In this document: one piece after another, positions 1 through 8,740 of the stretch
Layout of the letters: every line of letters starts with the position of its first letter
How positions within the stretch are numbered: the stretch's first letter is position 1
NCBI RefSeq assembly: GCF_002846415.1
Contig: NZ_PJMX01000001.1
Span: 4,340,001 to 4,404,000, forward strand
DNA length: 64,000 bases
Reading direction: 5' to 3'
From: Streptomyces sp. TLI_146
GTDB taxonomy: Bacteria; Actinomycetota; Actinomycetes; Streptomycetales; Streptomycetaceae
The notes under the pieces: model-generated
What the model saw: only the letters and a program-made list of their open reading frames with translations
The model's database searches: none
What the model was told of the DNA's origin: nothing
Made by a program: the position numbers and the translations under genes

Positions 1-1
1 C

Positions 2-646
2 GACGAGCCCCCGCGCCGCTCCCGCCTCGGTCTGATCGCCGCCGTCGGCGTCGGTCTCGCCGTCGTCGGGCTCGGCGCCGGATATCTGATCAGCGGCACC
101 GGCGGGGACGGCGGCGCGAAGAAGGACGACAACGCGCCCATCGCCGCGACCACCCCGACCACCGGCGGCGACGGCAAGGCCGAGGCCGACCCCGCCAAGG
201 CGCAGGCCGTCGAGCTCGACAAGCTGCTCGCCGACAGCAACAACAGCCGGGACGCCGTGATCGGCGCGGTCGCCGACATCCGCGGCTGCGACAAGCTGGA
301 CGCGGCCGCCACGACCCTGCGCGACGCGGCCCGCCAGCGCGGCGAGCTGGTCACCCGGCTCCAGAAGGTCGCCGTCGACAAGCTGCCGAACAACGCCAAG
401 CTCACCGCCGAGCTCACCAAGGCGTGGCAGGCGTCCGCGTCCGCCGACAACCACTACGCGGCCTGGGCCGACCAGTCCGGCAAGGACAAGGGCTGCAAGC
501 ACGGCCACGCCCGCCGTACGCCCGAGGCCGCCCAGGGCGACCGCTCCAGCGGCGAGGCGACCCTCGCCAAGAAGCAGGCGGCGGGGCTGTGGAACGCGAT
601 CGCGGGCAAGTACGGGCTGACCAAGCGGTCCTCCGCCCAGCTGTGA
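2..646 (+). CDS. Membrane-anchored protein of unknown function, 5' end missing
   Basis: The reading frame is open from the window edge, so the N-terminus is missing. The first visible part is a short basic stretch followed by one hydrophobic helix (about residues 8-33, rich in A, V, G and L). A Gly/Asp/Thr/Ala-rich linker follows, then a roughly 150-residue charged, probably helical extracytoplasmic domain. That domain has two cysteines (in IRGCDK and KGCKHG) that could form a disulfide. The architecture is a single-pass anchored protein with its C-terminal domain outside. I do not recognise the family and assign no function. It converges on the binding-protein gene across a shared hairpin. 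Confidence 0.75.
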   Translation, partial: DEPPRRSRLGLIAAVGVGLAVVGLGAGYLISGTGGDGGAKKDDNAPIAATTPTTGGDGKAEADPAKAQAVELDKLLADSNNSRDAVIGAVADIRGCDKLDAAATTLRDAARQRGELVTRLQKVAVDKLPNNAKLTAELTKAWQASASADNHYAAWADQSGKDKGCKHGHARRTPEAAQGDRSSGEATLAKKQAAGLWNAIAGKYGLTKRSSAQL

Positions 647-671
647 CCCGTAAGCCAGCTCTGACCCGTAA

Positions 672-699
672 GGGCTGACGCCGAACGGCGCGTCAGCCC
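672..699. terminator. Hairpin between convergent genes
   Basis: GGGCTGACG (672-680) and CGTCAGCCC (691-699) form a 9-bp perfect stem with an inner CCG/CGG extension. It overlaps the stop codon of the leftward gene (693-695), so it could terminate transcription from both sides. There is no U-tract. An 11-nt direct repeat, TGACCCGTAAG, lies just upstream. Confidence 0.6.
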
Positions 700-2030
700 A
701 GGGCCGACGCGTCCTCCAGCGTGGCGCTCACGTCCGTGAAGCCGCGCTGCGCCGCCGTGAGCCGCCCCGCCTTCACCACCTGGAACGTCACCTCGCGGTT
801 GACGATCCGGGGGAAGTCCGGCGCGGCCAGCATGTCCTCGAACTTCCATCGCAGCGTCGGCGTCAGCCCGCCCGTCTCCACGCTGACGCCCTTGTTGAGC
901 GCGCGGACCAGGTCGTGCGCGGCCACGCCGTTCTTGTCCAGCGACTCGACGACCTTCTTCAGGACGGTGTACGCGATCCAGGTCGTCTGGACGCCCGCGT
1001 CCGCCGCGTCGATGTTCTCGTCCCGGAACGCCTGCTCCCGGATGACCTGCCGCATCGGCCCCCAGCGGGCGTCGCCCGCCTCCGGGTACCAGCCGGTGAT
1101 GTACGCGCCCTCGAACGGGCCGTCCGCGCCGCCCGTGCGGTCGATCAGCGGCTGCCCGACCGAGCCGAGCACCGAGGCGATCTGCACCTTCTGCCCCTCG
1201 TCCTCGACGCGCCGGAACGAGTCGAAGAACGTCTCCGTGCGGGCCCCGAGGACCGCGGTGACGCACCCCTTGCGGGCCCGTTCCGCCGCCGCCTTCTTGC
1301 CGATCCTCCCCGGCAGCTCCGGATCCGCCCCGGCCCGTACGAGCGCCTCCTGGGCCTGCGGGGTGTAGTCGCCCGCGTCCTCGGTCGTACGGATGTCGGC
1401 GGACGGCTTGCGGTGGCCGGTGGTCAGGCCGGAGTTGAGGAGTAACGGCATGATGTCGCCGGAGACGGTGTCCGGCCGCACCAGCGAGACCTTCTCGCAC
1501 CACACCGCGAGCTGTTTGCCGGTGCCGGCGAGCAGCGTGGCCTGGCCGCCGTTGACGGGGTAGGAGAGCGCGCTGGTGAACTCCTCGTCGGAGACGCCGT
1601 ACCCGCCTATGTACGGGATCCCGGCGGCCTCCAGGGGCGCCATGAAGGCGCGGCCGTGCTGGCTGTAGGAGCCGACGACGGCGACCGCGTTCTCCTTGAC
1701 CGCCCGGCGCGCGCACTCGGCGGCGCCGGTGGCGGTGTTGTGCTCGTTGCAGGTGAGGACCTGGAGCTTGTGCCCGTCGATGCCGCCGTGCGCGTTGACC
1801 CAGCGCGCGTACGCCTGCGCCATGGACGGCATTCCGGGCATATTGGTCGCGCGGGTGCTGTCGGGCGCCCAGGTCATCACGGTGACGGGCTCCCTGGAAC
1901 CCCCCGTGGTTCCAGGGATCACGCCGCAGCCGGTCACCAGCGAGGCTCCGACCGCCGTACACACGGCGACCAGCGCGGTCGCCACGGAGTGGAAGGGGCG
2001 GGGGGAGGAGGAGCTGCGCCATCCGGTCAT
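693..2030 (-). CDS. ABC transporter substrate-binding lipoprotein (Leu/Ile/Val-type periplasmic binding fold)
   Basis: This 445-residue secreted protein has a basic N-terminus, a hydrophobic segment and a lipobox ending in LVTGC, so it is probably a lipid-anchored binding protein. The body matches the type-1 periplasmic binding fold of branched-chain amino-acid receptors: YARWVNAHGGIDGHKLQVL, then VAVVGSYSQHG, PLEAAGIPYIGG, and a late FEGAYITGWYPE stretch. The ligand is unknown. No permease or ATPase gene is adjacent, so it is an orphan receptor. The start at 2030 is preferred over an ATG 18 codons upstream because it follows AGGGAC and gives a normal signal peptide. Confidence 0.85.
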   Translation of the reverse strand: MTGWRSSSSPRPFHSVATALVAVCTAVGASLVTGCGVIPGTTGGSREPVTVMTWAPDSTRATNMPGMPSMAQAYARWVNAHGGIDGHKLQVLTCNEHNTATGAAECARRAVKENAVAVVGSYSQHGRAFMAPLEAAGIPYIGGYGVSDEEFTSALSYPVNGGQATLLAGTGKQLAVWCEKVSLVRPDTVSGDIMPLLLNSGLTTGHRKPSADIRTTEDAGDYTPQAQEALVRAGADPELPGRIGKKAAAERARKGCVTAVLGARTETFFDSFRRVEDEGQKVQIASVLGSVGQPLIDRTGGADGPFEGAYITGWYPEAGDARWGPMRQVIREQAFRDENIDAADAGVQTTWIAYTVLKKVVESLDKNGVAAHDLVRALNKGVSVETGGLTPTLRWKFEDMLAAPDFPRIVNREVTFQVVKAGRLTAAQRGFTDVSATLEDASALG

Positions 2031-2152
2031 GTCCCTGCACAATTCCGCCTCATGGGTAACGGGAGAGTGAGCGCTTCCCAACACTGGGTGACACGCGGGT
2101 GAATTACGGGGGCGCCTGGGGCCGCGGAGAGTTTGAACGTACGATCGAATGT

Positions 2153-2650
2153 GTGCAGCAAGGTTCAGCCAGCTCTTCCCGTCGCGGCCGTCGCTCCTCC
2201 ACCATGGGCGGCATGCCGTTGAATGACATGCCGTGGTGGCGCTGGCGCGCGAACGTGCGGTCCGCGCTGCACATGCTCTCCGACGAGACCTTCCAGCAGG
2301 AGGTGTGGCTGGCCGGGCAGGAGGGGTACGGGGACATCACCGACGCCGTGTACCGGCTGGTGGAGGACACCTGGCTGGACAACTGGTCGGCCGAGAAGTA
2401 CGTGGGCACGGTCTTCCGCGACTCCGGCGAGGCCGCCCTAGTCGACGTGGCGGTGCTGCGGGTGCTGCGGATCATGCACCAGGTCGGCGCGGACGCCCCG
2501 GTGTCGGCGTTCCTGGCCCACCACGGGTGGCCGGAGGCGGTCCGGGCGGCGCGCGAGGCGCACGTACGGCTGGCGGCGAACGACGGGGACGACCCGGACG
2601 CGCAGCCGCGCTCCCTGGAGGTCCTGCGCATCCTGACGCGGGCTGCGTAG
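2153..2650 (+). CDS. Conserved actinomycete protein of unknown function
   Basis: The protein is about 165 residues and soluble, rich in Trp near its N-terminus (MPWWRWRANVRSAL) and predicted helical throughout, with no recognised catalytic motif. I recall near-identical proteins in many streptomycetes, so it is probably a real core gene. The start is uncertain. GTG 2153 is preferred because TACGAT lies exactly 7 nt upstream, the spacing of a leaderless promoter, and there is no Shine-Dalgarno. Conservation may begin only at ATG 2204 or 2213. It lies upstream of purU on the same strand with a 57-bp gap. Confidence 0.7.
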   Translation: MQQGSASSSRRGRRSSTMGGMPLNDMPWWRWRANVRSALHMLSDETFQQEVWLAGQEGYGDITDAVYRLVEDTWLDNWSAEKYVGTVFRDSGEAALVDVAVLRVLRIMHQVGADAPVSAFLAHHGWPEAVRAAREAHVRLAANDGDDPDAQPRSLEVLRILTRAA

Positions 2651-2707
2651 GGGTCCGCATCCTGAGCGGGGGCAGGTGAGGGGTGCCTCTTGTGGCATCC
2701 TGCCTGG

Positions 2708-3559
2708 ATGACTGACCAGTACGTCCTCACGCTCTCCTGCCCGGACAAACAGGGCATCGTGCACGCCGTGTCGAGCTATCTCTTCATCACCGGCTGCAAT
2801 ATCGAGGACAGTCAGCAGTTCGGAGACCGCGACTCGGGTCTCTTCTTCATGCGGGTCCACTTCTCGGCCGAGGCGCCGGTGACGGTGGAGAAGCTGCGCG
2901 CCAGCTTCGCGGCCGTGGGCGACTCCTTCCAGATGGACTGGCAGATCCACCGCGCGGACGAGCGCATGCGGATCGTGCTGATGGTGTCGAAGTTCGGCCA
3001 CTGCCTCAACGACCTGCTCTTCCGCTCGAAGATCGGCGCGCTGCCGGTGGAGATCGCGGCGGTCGTCTCCAACCACACGGACTTCGCCGAGCTCGTCTCC
3101 TCGTACGGCATCCCCTTCCGCCACATCCCGGTGACGAAGGAGACGAAGGCGGCGGCGGAGGCGGAGCTGCTCGCTCTGGTACGGGACGAGGGCGTCGAGC
3201 TCGTCGTGCTCGCCCGCTATATGCAGGTCCTCTCCGACGACCTCTGCAAGCAGCTCAGCGGCCGGATCATCAACATCCACCACTCGTTCCTGCCGAGCTT
3301 CAAGGGCGCGAAGCCGTATCACCAGGCGCACGCCCGGGGCGTGAAGCTGATCGGTGCGACGGCGCACTACGTCACGGCGGACCTGGACGAGGGCCCGATC
3401 ATCGAGCAGGAGGTCGAACGGGTGGGCCATGAGGTCACCCCCGACCAGCTGGTGGCGGTCGGCCGCGACGTGGAGTGCCAGGCGCTGGCGCGGGCGGTGA
3501 AGTGGCATGCGGAGCATCGGATTCTGCTGAACGGCCGCCGCACGGTGGTCTTCGCGTAA
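2708..3559 (+). CDS. purU: Formyltetrahydrofolate deformylase PurU
   Basis: This 283-residue cytoplasmic enzyme hydrolyses 10-formyl-tetrahydrofolate to formate and tetrahydrofolate, balancing one-carbon pools and feeding formate to purine synthesis. The N-terminal ~80 residues form an ACT domain (YVLTLSCPDKQGIVHAVS). From about residue 88 comes the formyltransferase-like hydrolase domain. The catalytic region INIHHSFLPSFKG carries the Asn and His (about 189 and 191), and the Asp is in DLDEGPIIEQE (about 227). Length and domain order are normal for PurU. The start ATG 2708 lacks a clear Shine-Dalgarno and has CATCCT 6 nt upstream. A large repeat element follows the stop codon. Confidence 0.95.
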   Translation: MTDQYVLTLSCPDKQGIVHAVSSYLFITGCNIEDSQQFGDRDSGLFFMRVHFSAEAPVTVEKLRASFAAVGDSFQMDWQIHRADERMRIVLMVSKFGHCLNDLLFRSKIGALPVEIAAVVSNHTDFAELVSSYGIPFRHIPVTKETKAAAEAELLALVRDEGVELVVLARYMQVLSDDLCKQLSGRIINIHHSFLPSFKGAKPYHQAHARGVKLIGATAHYVTADLDEGPIIEQEVERVGHEVTPDQLVAVGRDVECQALARAVKWHAEHRILLNGRRTVVFA

Positions 3560-3615
3560 CCCCATCTGGTGCCTCGGCCCCAGACCCCCCTTTACGGTGC
3601 TGCGCCCCGGGGCAC

Positions 3616-3767
3616 GCGTTCGTCTGCGGGCCGCCCCCAACTGGTCGCGCAGTTCCCCGCGCCCCTTAAGGCGCTCCCTTCGGGGCGCCCAGGGGATTGC
3701 CGCGCAGCGGCATTCAAGGGGCGCGGGGAACTGCGCGACCAGCCATCTACGGTCCGCAGACGAACGC
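3616..3767. repeat. Repetitive palindromic element, site A
   Basis: Two outward units face each other. The left arm runs from CGTCTGCGG to GTCGCGCAGTTCCCCGCGCC; the right arm is its complement, ending in CCGCAGACGAACG. The core contains GCCGCGCAGCGGCAT and is shared with sites C and E. It lies between the convergent 3' ends of purU and the HTH regulator gene. Confidence 0.9.
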
Positions 3768-3792
3768 GTGCCCGGAAAGCACCGTGGGGGGC

Positions 3793-5175
3793 TCAGGCCG
3801 CCTGGACCTCCAGGCGGGCTCCGAACTCGCGTACCGACGGCTCGTCCGCGTACGGCTCCAGGCGCTGCTGGAGGTCGTCGAGATAGTCCGCGCCGCGATT
3901 CGTACGCAGCGTGGACAGCAGCTCCACCGCCCGCGTACCGGTGGCGCACGCCAGCTCCACCTCCCGCTGCTGCACCTGCGCCGTGGCCAGCAGGATCAGC
4001 CCGATCGCCCGGCGCCGCGCCCGCGTCTCGGGGTGGGCCGCCAGGGACTCCTCGGCCCGGCGGGCCGCGGCCTCGGGCTGCCCCAGGTCCCGGTGGCAGT
4101 GGGCGAGTTCGTCCGCCAGATACCCGTGGTCGAAGTGCGCGATCCAGGACGGGTCGTCACCGGAGTCCGCCGACGCCGCCTCCATCGCCGCGAGGGCGCG
4201 CCCGGCCACCGTCTGGCACGTACGCGCGTCCCCCAGCAGCGCGTGCCCCCGCGCCTCCGCCGCGAAGAACATCGCCTCGGCGCGCGGCGTGACCCGCCCC
4301 CGCGAGCCCTCCTGCGCCGCGCGCGCCAGCTGCGCGATCTCGCGCGGGTTGCCCAGCTGCGCCGCGAGGTGACTCATGGAGGCGGCCAGCACATACCCCC
4401 CGTACCCCCGGTCCCCCGCCGCCTGGGCGAGCCGCAGCGCCTGGATGTAGTAGCGCTGGGCCAGGCCCGGCTGGCCGGTGTCGACGGCCATGTAGCCCGC
4501 CAGTTCCGTCAGCCGCGCCACCGCCGCGAACAGCTGGCGCCCGACCGTCTCCCGGTACGAGCCCGCCAGCAGCCCGGACACCACGCTGTTGAGGTAGTGC
4601 ACGACGACGGGCCGCACATGCCCCGACCCGAACCGGTGGTCGAGCTCCACCAGCGCGTCCGTCATCGCCCGCACGGCGTCGACGTCCGCGACCCCGACCC
4701 GCTGCCCGGCGTTCCGCGCGACCTGCGCGTCCGCCCCGGTGATCAGCCAGTCGCGGCTCGGCTCGACCAGCGCCGAGGCGGCCACCGTGGAGCCGGTCAG
4801 GAAGTCGCGGCGGCCCACGTCGCTGCGCCACAGCTCGCAGACCTGCTCGATCGCGCCGAGGACGGTGGGCGAGAACTGGAGCCCCACCCCCGACGCCAGG
4901 TTCTTGCCGTTCGCCATGCCGATCTCGTCGATCGTCACGGTGCGCCCGAGCTTGCGCCCCAGCGCCTCCGCGATGATGCCCGGCGCCCGTCCCCTGGGCT
5001 GCTGGCCGCGGAGCCAGCGCGCCACCGATGTCTTGTCGTACCGAAGGTCGAGCCCGCGTTCGGCGCCGACCATGTTGACGCGCCGGGCGAGACCCGCGTT
5101 GGAGCACCCGGCTTCCTGGATGAGCGCCTGCAGCCGTTCATTGGGCTGGCGGGCGACTAGAGGCCTGGCTGCCAT
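3793..5175 (-). CDS. HTH regulatory protein with TPR-like C-terminal region (NsdA-like)
   Basis: This 460-residue cytoplasmic protein has an N-terminal helix-turn-helix-like segment (about residues 10-75, with NERLQALIQEAGCSNAGLAR and KTSVARWLRGQQPRG). A DFLTGSTVAA stretch follows, then a long helical Ala/Leu/Arg-rich region that reads like tetratricopeptide repeats. This layout resembles the Streptomyces NsdA group of differentiation and antibiotic regulators; that link is from memory. The start at 5175 has a strong AGGGGG Shine-Dalgarno. A near-perfect 13-bp inverted repeat lies about 20 bp upstream and may be an autoregulatory site. It is divergent from the prim-pol gene. Confidence 0.8.
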   Translation of the reverse strand: MAARPLVARQPNERLQALIQEAGCSNAGLARRVNMVGAERGLDLRYDKTSVARWLRGQQPRGRAPGIIAEALGRKLGRTVTIDEIGMANGKNLASGVGLQFSPTVLGAIEQVCELWRSDVGRRDFLTGSTVAASALVEPSRDWLITGADAQVARNAGQRVGVADVDAVRAMTDALVELDHRFGSGHVRPVVVHYLNSVVSGLLAGSYRETVGRQLFAAVARLTELAGYMAVDTGQPGLAQRYYIQALRLAQAAGDRGYGGYVLAASMSHLAAQLGNPREIAQLARAAQEGSRGRVTPRAEAMFFAAEARGHALLGDARTCQTVAGRALAAMEAASADSGDDPSWIAHFDHGYLADELAHCHRDLGQPEAAARRAEESLAAHPETRARRRAIGLILLATAQVQQREVELACATGTRAVELLSTLRTNRGADYLDDLQQRLEPYADEPSVREFGARLEVQAA

Positions 5176-5191
5176 GTGAACCCCCTGATGC

Positions 5192-5220
5192 GGCAGTTGA
5201 TCACTCCTGTGATCACTGCC
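5192..5220. promoter_or_regulatory. Large inverted repeat upstream of the HTH regulator
   Basis: GGCAGTTGATCAC, a TCCT spacer, then GTGATCACTGCC: the arms match over 12 positions with one extra T on the left. It lies 17-45 bp upstream of the regulator start at 5175, where it could act as an operator or as a 5'-UTR hairpin. Confidence 0.6.
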
Positions 5221-5501
5221 CTGCGAAAAGGCAGAGAATGCGAAGGAACCGAAGGAACCGAAAGAAAGCGCGGGAAACAGAGATTGCGCCGTAAATCGGA
5301 TGAATACCGGTCGTGGGTGAAGTCGGCGGTCTGGAACTGACGTCGGACGAACGGGCACGGTGCCTGTTTCCCCTGAGCCCCCCGCTTGTGGCTACCCGCC
5401 ACGAGAGGCGCGGCCGCACGCGCGCCCCCGTCCATGCACCCATGCGCCCCGGATGCAGGATCGATGCTCCTGCCCCGCCCGCCGCGCGCCCGTAACCCGC
5501 G
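5221..5501. other. Divergent intergenic region
   Basis: This gap separates the HTH regulator and the prim-pol gene. Its left half is purine-rich and less GC-rich than the flanks, with a direct repeat GGAACCGAA near 5243-5260. It probably holds both promoters, but I could not place convincing -35/-10 pairs. No gene is visible. Confidence 0.4.
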
Positions 5502-5525
5502 GTGATGCCGGGAGTTGAGTTCTGC

Positions 5526-6203
5526 GTGGAAGAGACCATCACAGGCACGGAAGCCGCACAGATTCCCAAGCAGCGCGGCGACCAGCTCCTCGACAGCGCG
5601 GTGCGGTACGCGGAAGAGCGGCACTGGGACGTGTTCCCCGGCACCTGGCTGGAGGCGGCCGAGGGCGTGGAGCACTGCTCGTGCGGCGACGCCGCCTGCC
5701 CGTCGCCGGGGGCGCACCCGTCCCGGCCGGACTGGGCGACCCAGGCCACGGGGAGCGCGGTAGCGGCCCGCCGTCTGTGGTCGAAACAGCCGAAGGCCTC
5801 GATCCTGCTGCCCACCGGCCGCACGTTCGACGCGATCGACGTCCCGGAGTCGGCCGGCTTCCTGGCGCTCGCCCGGATGGAGCGCATGGAGCTCACACTC
5901 GGCCCGGTCACCTGCACCCCGGACCGCCGGATGCTGTTCTTCGTGCTGCCCGGCGCCGGCGCGAAGGTCCCCGACCTGGTGCGCAAGCTGGGCTGGACGG
6001 CCGCCTCGATCGACCTGATCACCCGGGGCGAGGGGGATTACGTGGCGGCGCCGCCCACCCGCATCGGCGGCCACGGCGCGGTGCAGTGGGCCCGCCGCCC
6101 CACCCCCGCCAACCGCTGGCTGCCCGACGCCGAGGAGCTCATCAGCCCGCTCGCGTACGCCTGCGGACGCGAGGCCGCCGCCGCCCGGGCGCGCCGCTCG
6201 TAG
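5526..6203 (+). CDS. Small bifunctional DNA primase/polymerase (prim-pol) domain protein
   Basis: At 225 residues this is only the N-terminal archaeo-eukaryotic-primase-like domain; phage-type prim-pol proteins are far longer and carry a helicase. Visible features are a Cys/His cluster (CSCGDAACPSPGAHP, about 46-60), RLWSKQPKASILLPTG, a core Asp pair in FDAIDVP, and late RWLPDAEELI. Related stand-alone proteins are common in streptomycetes. Whether they polymerise DNA is uncertain. GTG 5526 follows GGAG at 5511; GTG 5502 and ATG 5505 in the same frame are alternatives. It precedes an ABC transporter pair by 53 bp. Confidence 0.8.
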   Translation: MEETITGTEAAQIPKQRGDQLLDSAVRYAEERHWDVFPGTWLEAAEGVEHCSCGDAACPSPGAHPSRPDWATQATGSAVAARRLWSKQPKASILLPTGRTFDAIDVPESAGFLALARMERMELTLGPVTCTPDRRMLFFVLPGAGAKVPDLVRKLGWTAASIDLITRGEGDYVAAPPTRIGGHGAVQWARRPTPANRWLPDAEELISPLAYACGREAAAARARRS

Positions 6204-6256
6204 GGTGGTCCCCGTAGACGTACAGACGTACGTACGGGGACGAAAGGCGCACCACC

Positions 6257-7114
6257 ATGCCGGACCAGACATTCGACGGCGGTACCGACCCGACTGAACC
6301 GGAGGCCACCGGTCCGGCCACCGCGGGCGGAGTGCGGGAGCTGCCGCCCGCCGTCCGGGTCAGCGATCTGTGGAAGCGCTTCGGCGACCAGATCGCCGTC
6401 GCCGGGATCGATCTGGAGCTCCCGGCGGGCAAGTTCATCGGCCTGGTCGGGCCGAACGGGGCGGGCAAGACCACCACCCTGTCGATGGTGACCGGCCTGC
6501 TCCGCCCCGACCGCGGCACCGTCGAGGTCGGCGGGCACGACGTGTGGCGCGACCCGGTCGCCGTGAAGTCCCGGATCGGCGTGCTGCCCGAGGGGCTGCG
6601 GCTCTTCGAGCGCCTGACGGGGCGCGAACTGCTCGGCTACACCGGCCGGCTGCGCGGGCTGCCCGGCGCCGAGGTCGACAAGCGGGCCACCCAGCTCCTG
6701 GACGTGCTGGACCTGGCGGGCTCCCAGCACAAGCTCGTCGTGGACTACTCGACCGGTATGCGCAAGAAGATCGGGCTGGCGGCGGCGCTGCTGCACAACC
6801 CCGAAGTGCTGTTCCTTGACGAGCCGTTCGAGGGCGTCGACCCGGTCTCCGCCGCCACCATCCGGCGCGTCCTGGAGCGCTACACGACCTCCGGCGCGAC
6901 CGTCGTCTTCTCCAGCCACGTCATGGAGCTCGTCGAGTCGCTGTGCGACTGGGTCGCGGTGATGGCCGCCGGGCGCATCCGCGCGCAGGGCACGCTCGCC
7001 GAGGTCCGGGGCAGCGCGAGCTCCCTCCAGAACGCCTTCCTCGAACTCGTCGGCGCCCACGGGCGCGACACCGGCGACACCCTCGACTGGCTCGGCGGCG
7101 GTGCGGCCCGATGA
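6257..7114 (+). CDS. ABC transporter ATP-binding protein
   Basis: This 285-residue ATPase subunit is probably part of an exporter with the next gene. Walker A is GPNGAGKTT (about 75-83), the signature region is YSTGMRKK, Walker B is EVLFLDEPFEGVD, and the switch His is in FSSHVMELVE. About 40 residues of low-complexity sequence precede the ABC domain. The TMRKK-type signature and the partner are typical of ABC-2 exporters for small lipophilic compounds or peptides; the substrate is unknown. The ATG follows GAAAGG. Its stop overlaps the permease start (ATGA at 7111-7114), so the two are translationally coupled. Confidence 0.95.
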   Translation: MPDQTFDGGTDPTEPEATGPATAGGVRELPPAVRVSDLWKRFGDQIAVAGIDLELPAGKFIGLVGPNGAGKTTTLSMVTGLLRPDRGTVEVGGHDVWRDPVAVKSRIGVLPEGLRLFERLTGRELLGYTGRLRGLPGAEVDKRATQLLDVLDLAGSQHKLVVDYSTGMRKKIGLAAALLHNPEVLFLDEPFEGVDPVSAATIRRVLERYTTSGATVVFSSHVMELVESLCDWVAVMAAGRIRAQGTLAEVRGSASSLQNAFLELVGAHGRDTGDTLDWLGGGAAR

Positions 7115-8736
7115 GCACCACCGCCCCGAAGGCCCCCGCGACGCCGGGCGCCCCCTCCCTGACCCCGCTCTTCGTACGGCTGAAGCTGTCGCTGCTCAGG
7201 AACGGGCTGCTCCAGTCCGGCGGGCGCAGGGCCGCCTACATCACCTCGGCCGTCCTCGCCCTGCTCTTCGCCGCCCTTCAGCTGCTCGGCCTGCTGGCGC
7301 TGCGCGGCGACGCCCACGCGGCCACCGTGGCCGTTCTGGCCACCGGCGTGCTCGCGCTCGCCTGGGCGGTGATGCCGCTGTTCTTCCCGAGCGGCGACGA
7401 GACCCTGGACGCGACCCGGCTGGTGATGCTGCCGCTGCGGCCGCGCTCGCTGGTCGTGGCGCTGCTGGCAGCCTCCCTGGTCGGCATCGGGCCCCTCTTC
7501 ACGCTCTGCCTGGTGCTCGGCTCGGCGCTGGCGGTGGCCCACAGCGCGGCGTCGGCCGCTGTCGCGGTGGTCGCCGTACCGCTGACGATCCTGGTGTGCG
7601 TGGCGCTCGCGCGGACCGTGGCGACCGCCAACACCCGGCTGCTGACCTCCCGCAAGGGCCGCGACCTCGCCGTGCTCAGCGGTCTGGTGATCGCCATCGG
7701 CTTCCAGTTCGTCAACTTCGGGCTGCAGAAGCTCGGCGACTCGGGCGGCCTGTCCGCGCTCGACCCGGCCGGGGACGTGGTCCGCTGGCTGCCGCCCGCC
7801 GCCGCGATCGGCGCCGTGGACGCGACGAGCGAGGGCGCGTACGGGCGGGCGGCGCTGCAACTCCTGCTCACCGCCGTGGCCCTTGCGGCCCTGCTTTACG
7901 CCTGGCAGCGCTCGCTGGTACGGCTGATGACCAGCCCGGACGGCTCGACGCTGCGGCCCGCCGACACCGCCCGCAAGCAGGCGGACCGGCCGGGCCTCGC
8001 CGGGCTGCTGCCCGAGGGCCGCACCGGCACCGTCATGCTGCGCACCCTGCGGTACGCCTGGCGCGACCCCAAGACCAAGGCGGCGTGGATCACTTCGCTC
8101 GCCATCGGTCTGATCGTCCCGGTCGTCAACGCCCTCCAGGGCAACGGCACGGTGTACTTCGCCTCGTTCGGCGCGTTCATGCTGGGCGCCCAGATGTACA
8201 ACCAGTTCGGGCAGGACACCTCGGCGTTCTGGATGGTCGTCCAGACGATCTCCACGCCCCGGGACGCCTTCCTGGAGCTGCGCGCCCGCGCGTACGCGAT
8301 CGCGCTGGTGACGGCCCCGTACACCGTCCTGGTCGCGGTGGTCACGGCCTCGCTGGTCGGCAACTGGGCGGCGCTTCCCCAGGCGTTGGGGCTCTCGCTC
8401 GGGCTGCTCGGCGCGATGCTGGCGACGGGCGCGGTCGCCTCGGCGGTGTTCGCGTACTCGGTCCCGCAGGACAGCCGCAAGAACGTGGGGCCGGGCCAGG
8501 GCGGTATCGCGTCCCTGGCGATCTTCGGCGGGATGCTCACCAGCGGGCTGCTCAGCGCGCCGCTGATCGCCCTGACGATCTGGCTGCACGTCTCGGACCG
8601 GCATGGCGCGCTGTGGCTGGTGCTGCCGGTGGGGGCGGGGTACGGGGTGCTCGTCGCGTACGCGGGGCTACGCGTGGCCGCGCCGCGCACGGCCCGGCGA
8701 CTGCCGGAGATCTTGACGGCGGTCAGCCGGGGGTAG
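7111..8736 (+). CDS. ABC transporter permease (ABC-2-like integral membrane protein)
   Basis: The 541-residue membrane protein has about twelve hydrophobic helices spread along its length, e.g. AAYITSAVLALLFAALQLL, GIASLAIFGGMLTSGLL and the final LVLPVGAGYGVLVAYAGL. A central cytoplasmic loop (about 270-310) is rich in charged residues. It forms one operon with the upstream ATPase through a 4-bp overlap and most likely forms the membrane channel of that exporter. The substrate cannot be inferred. The stop is followed by repeat site B. Confidence 0.9.
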   Translation: MSTTAPKAPATPGAPSLTPLFVRLKLSLLRNGLLQSGGRRAAYITSAVLALLFAALQLLGLLALRGDAHAATVAVLATGVLALAWAVMPLFFPSGDETLDATRLVMLPLRPRSLVVALLAASLVGIGPLFTLCLVLGSALAVAHSAASAAVAVVAVPLTILVCVALARTVATANTRLLTSRKGRDLAVLSGLVIAIGFQFVNFGLQKLGDSGGLSALDPAGDVVRWLPPAAAIGAVDATSEGAYGRAALQLLLTAVALAALLYAWQRSLVRLMTSPDGSTLRPADTARKQADRPGLAGLLPEGRTGTVMLRTLRYAWRDPKTKAAWITSLAIGLIVPVVNALQGNGTVYFASFGAFMLGAQMYNQFGQDTSAFWMVVQTISTPRDAFLELRARAYAIALVTAPYTVLVAVVTASLVGNWAALPQALGLSLGLLGAMLATGAVASAVFAYSVPQDSRKNVGPGQGGIASLAIFGGMLTSGLLSAPLIALTIWLHVSDRHGALWLVLPVGAGYGVLVAYAGLRVAAPRTARRLPEILTAVSRG

Positions 8737-8740
8737 GTTC

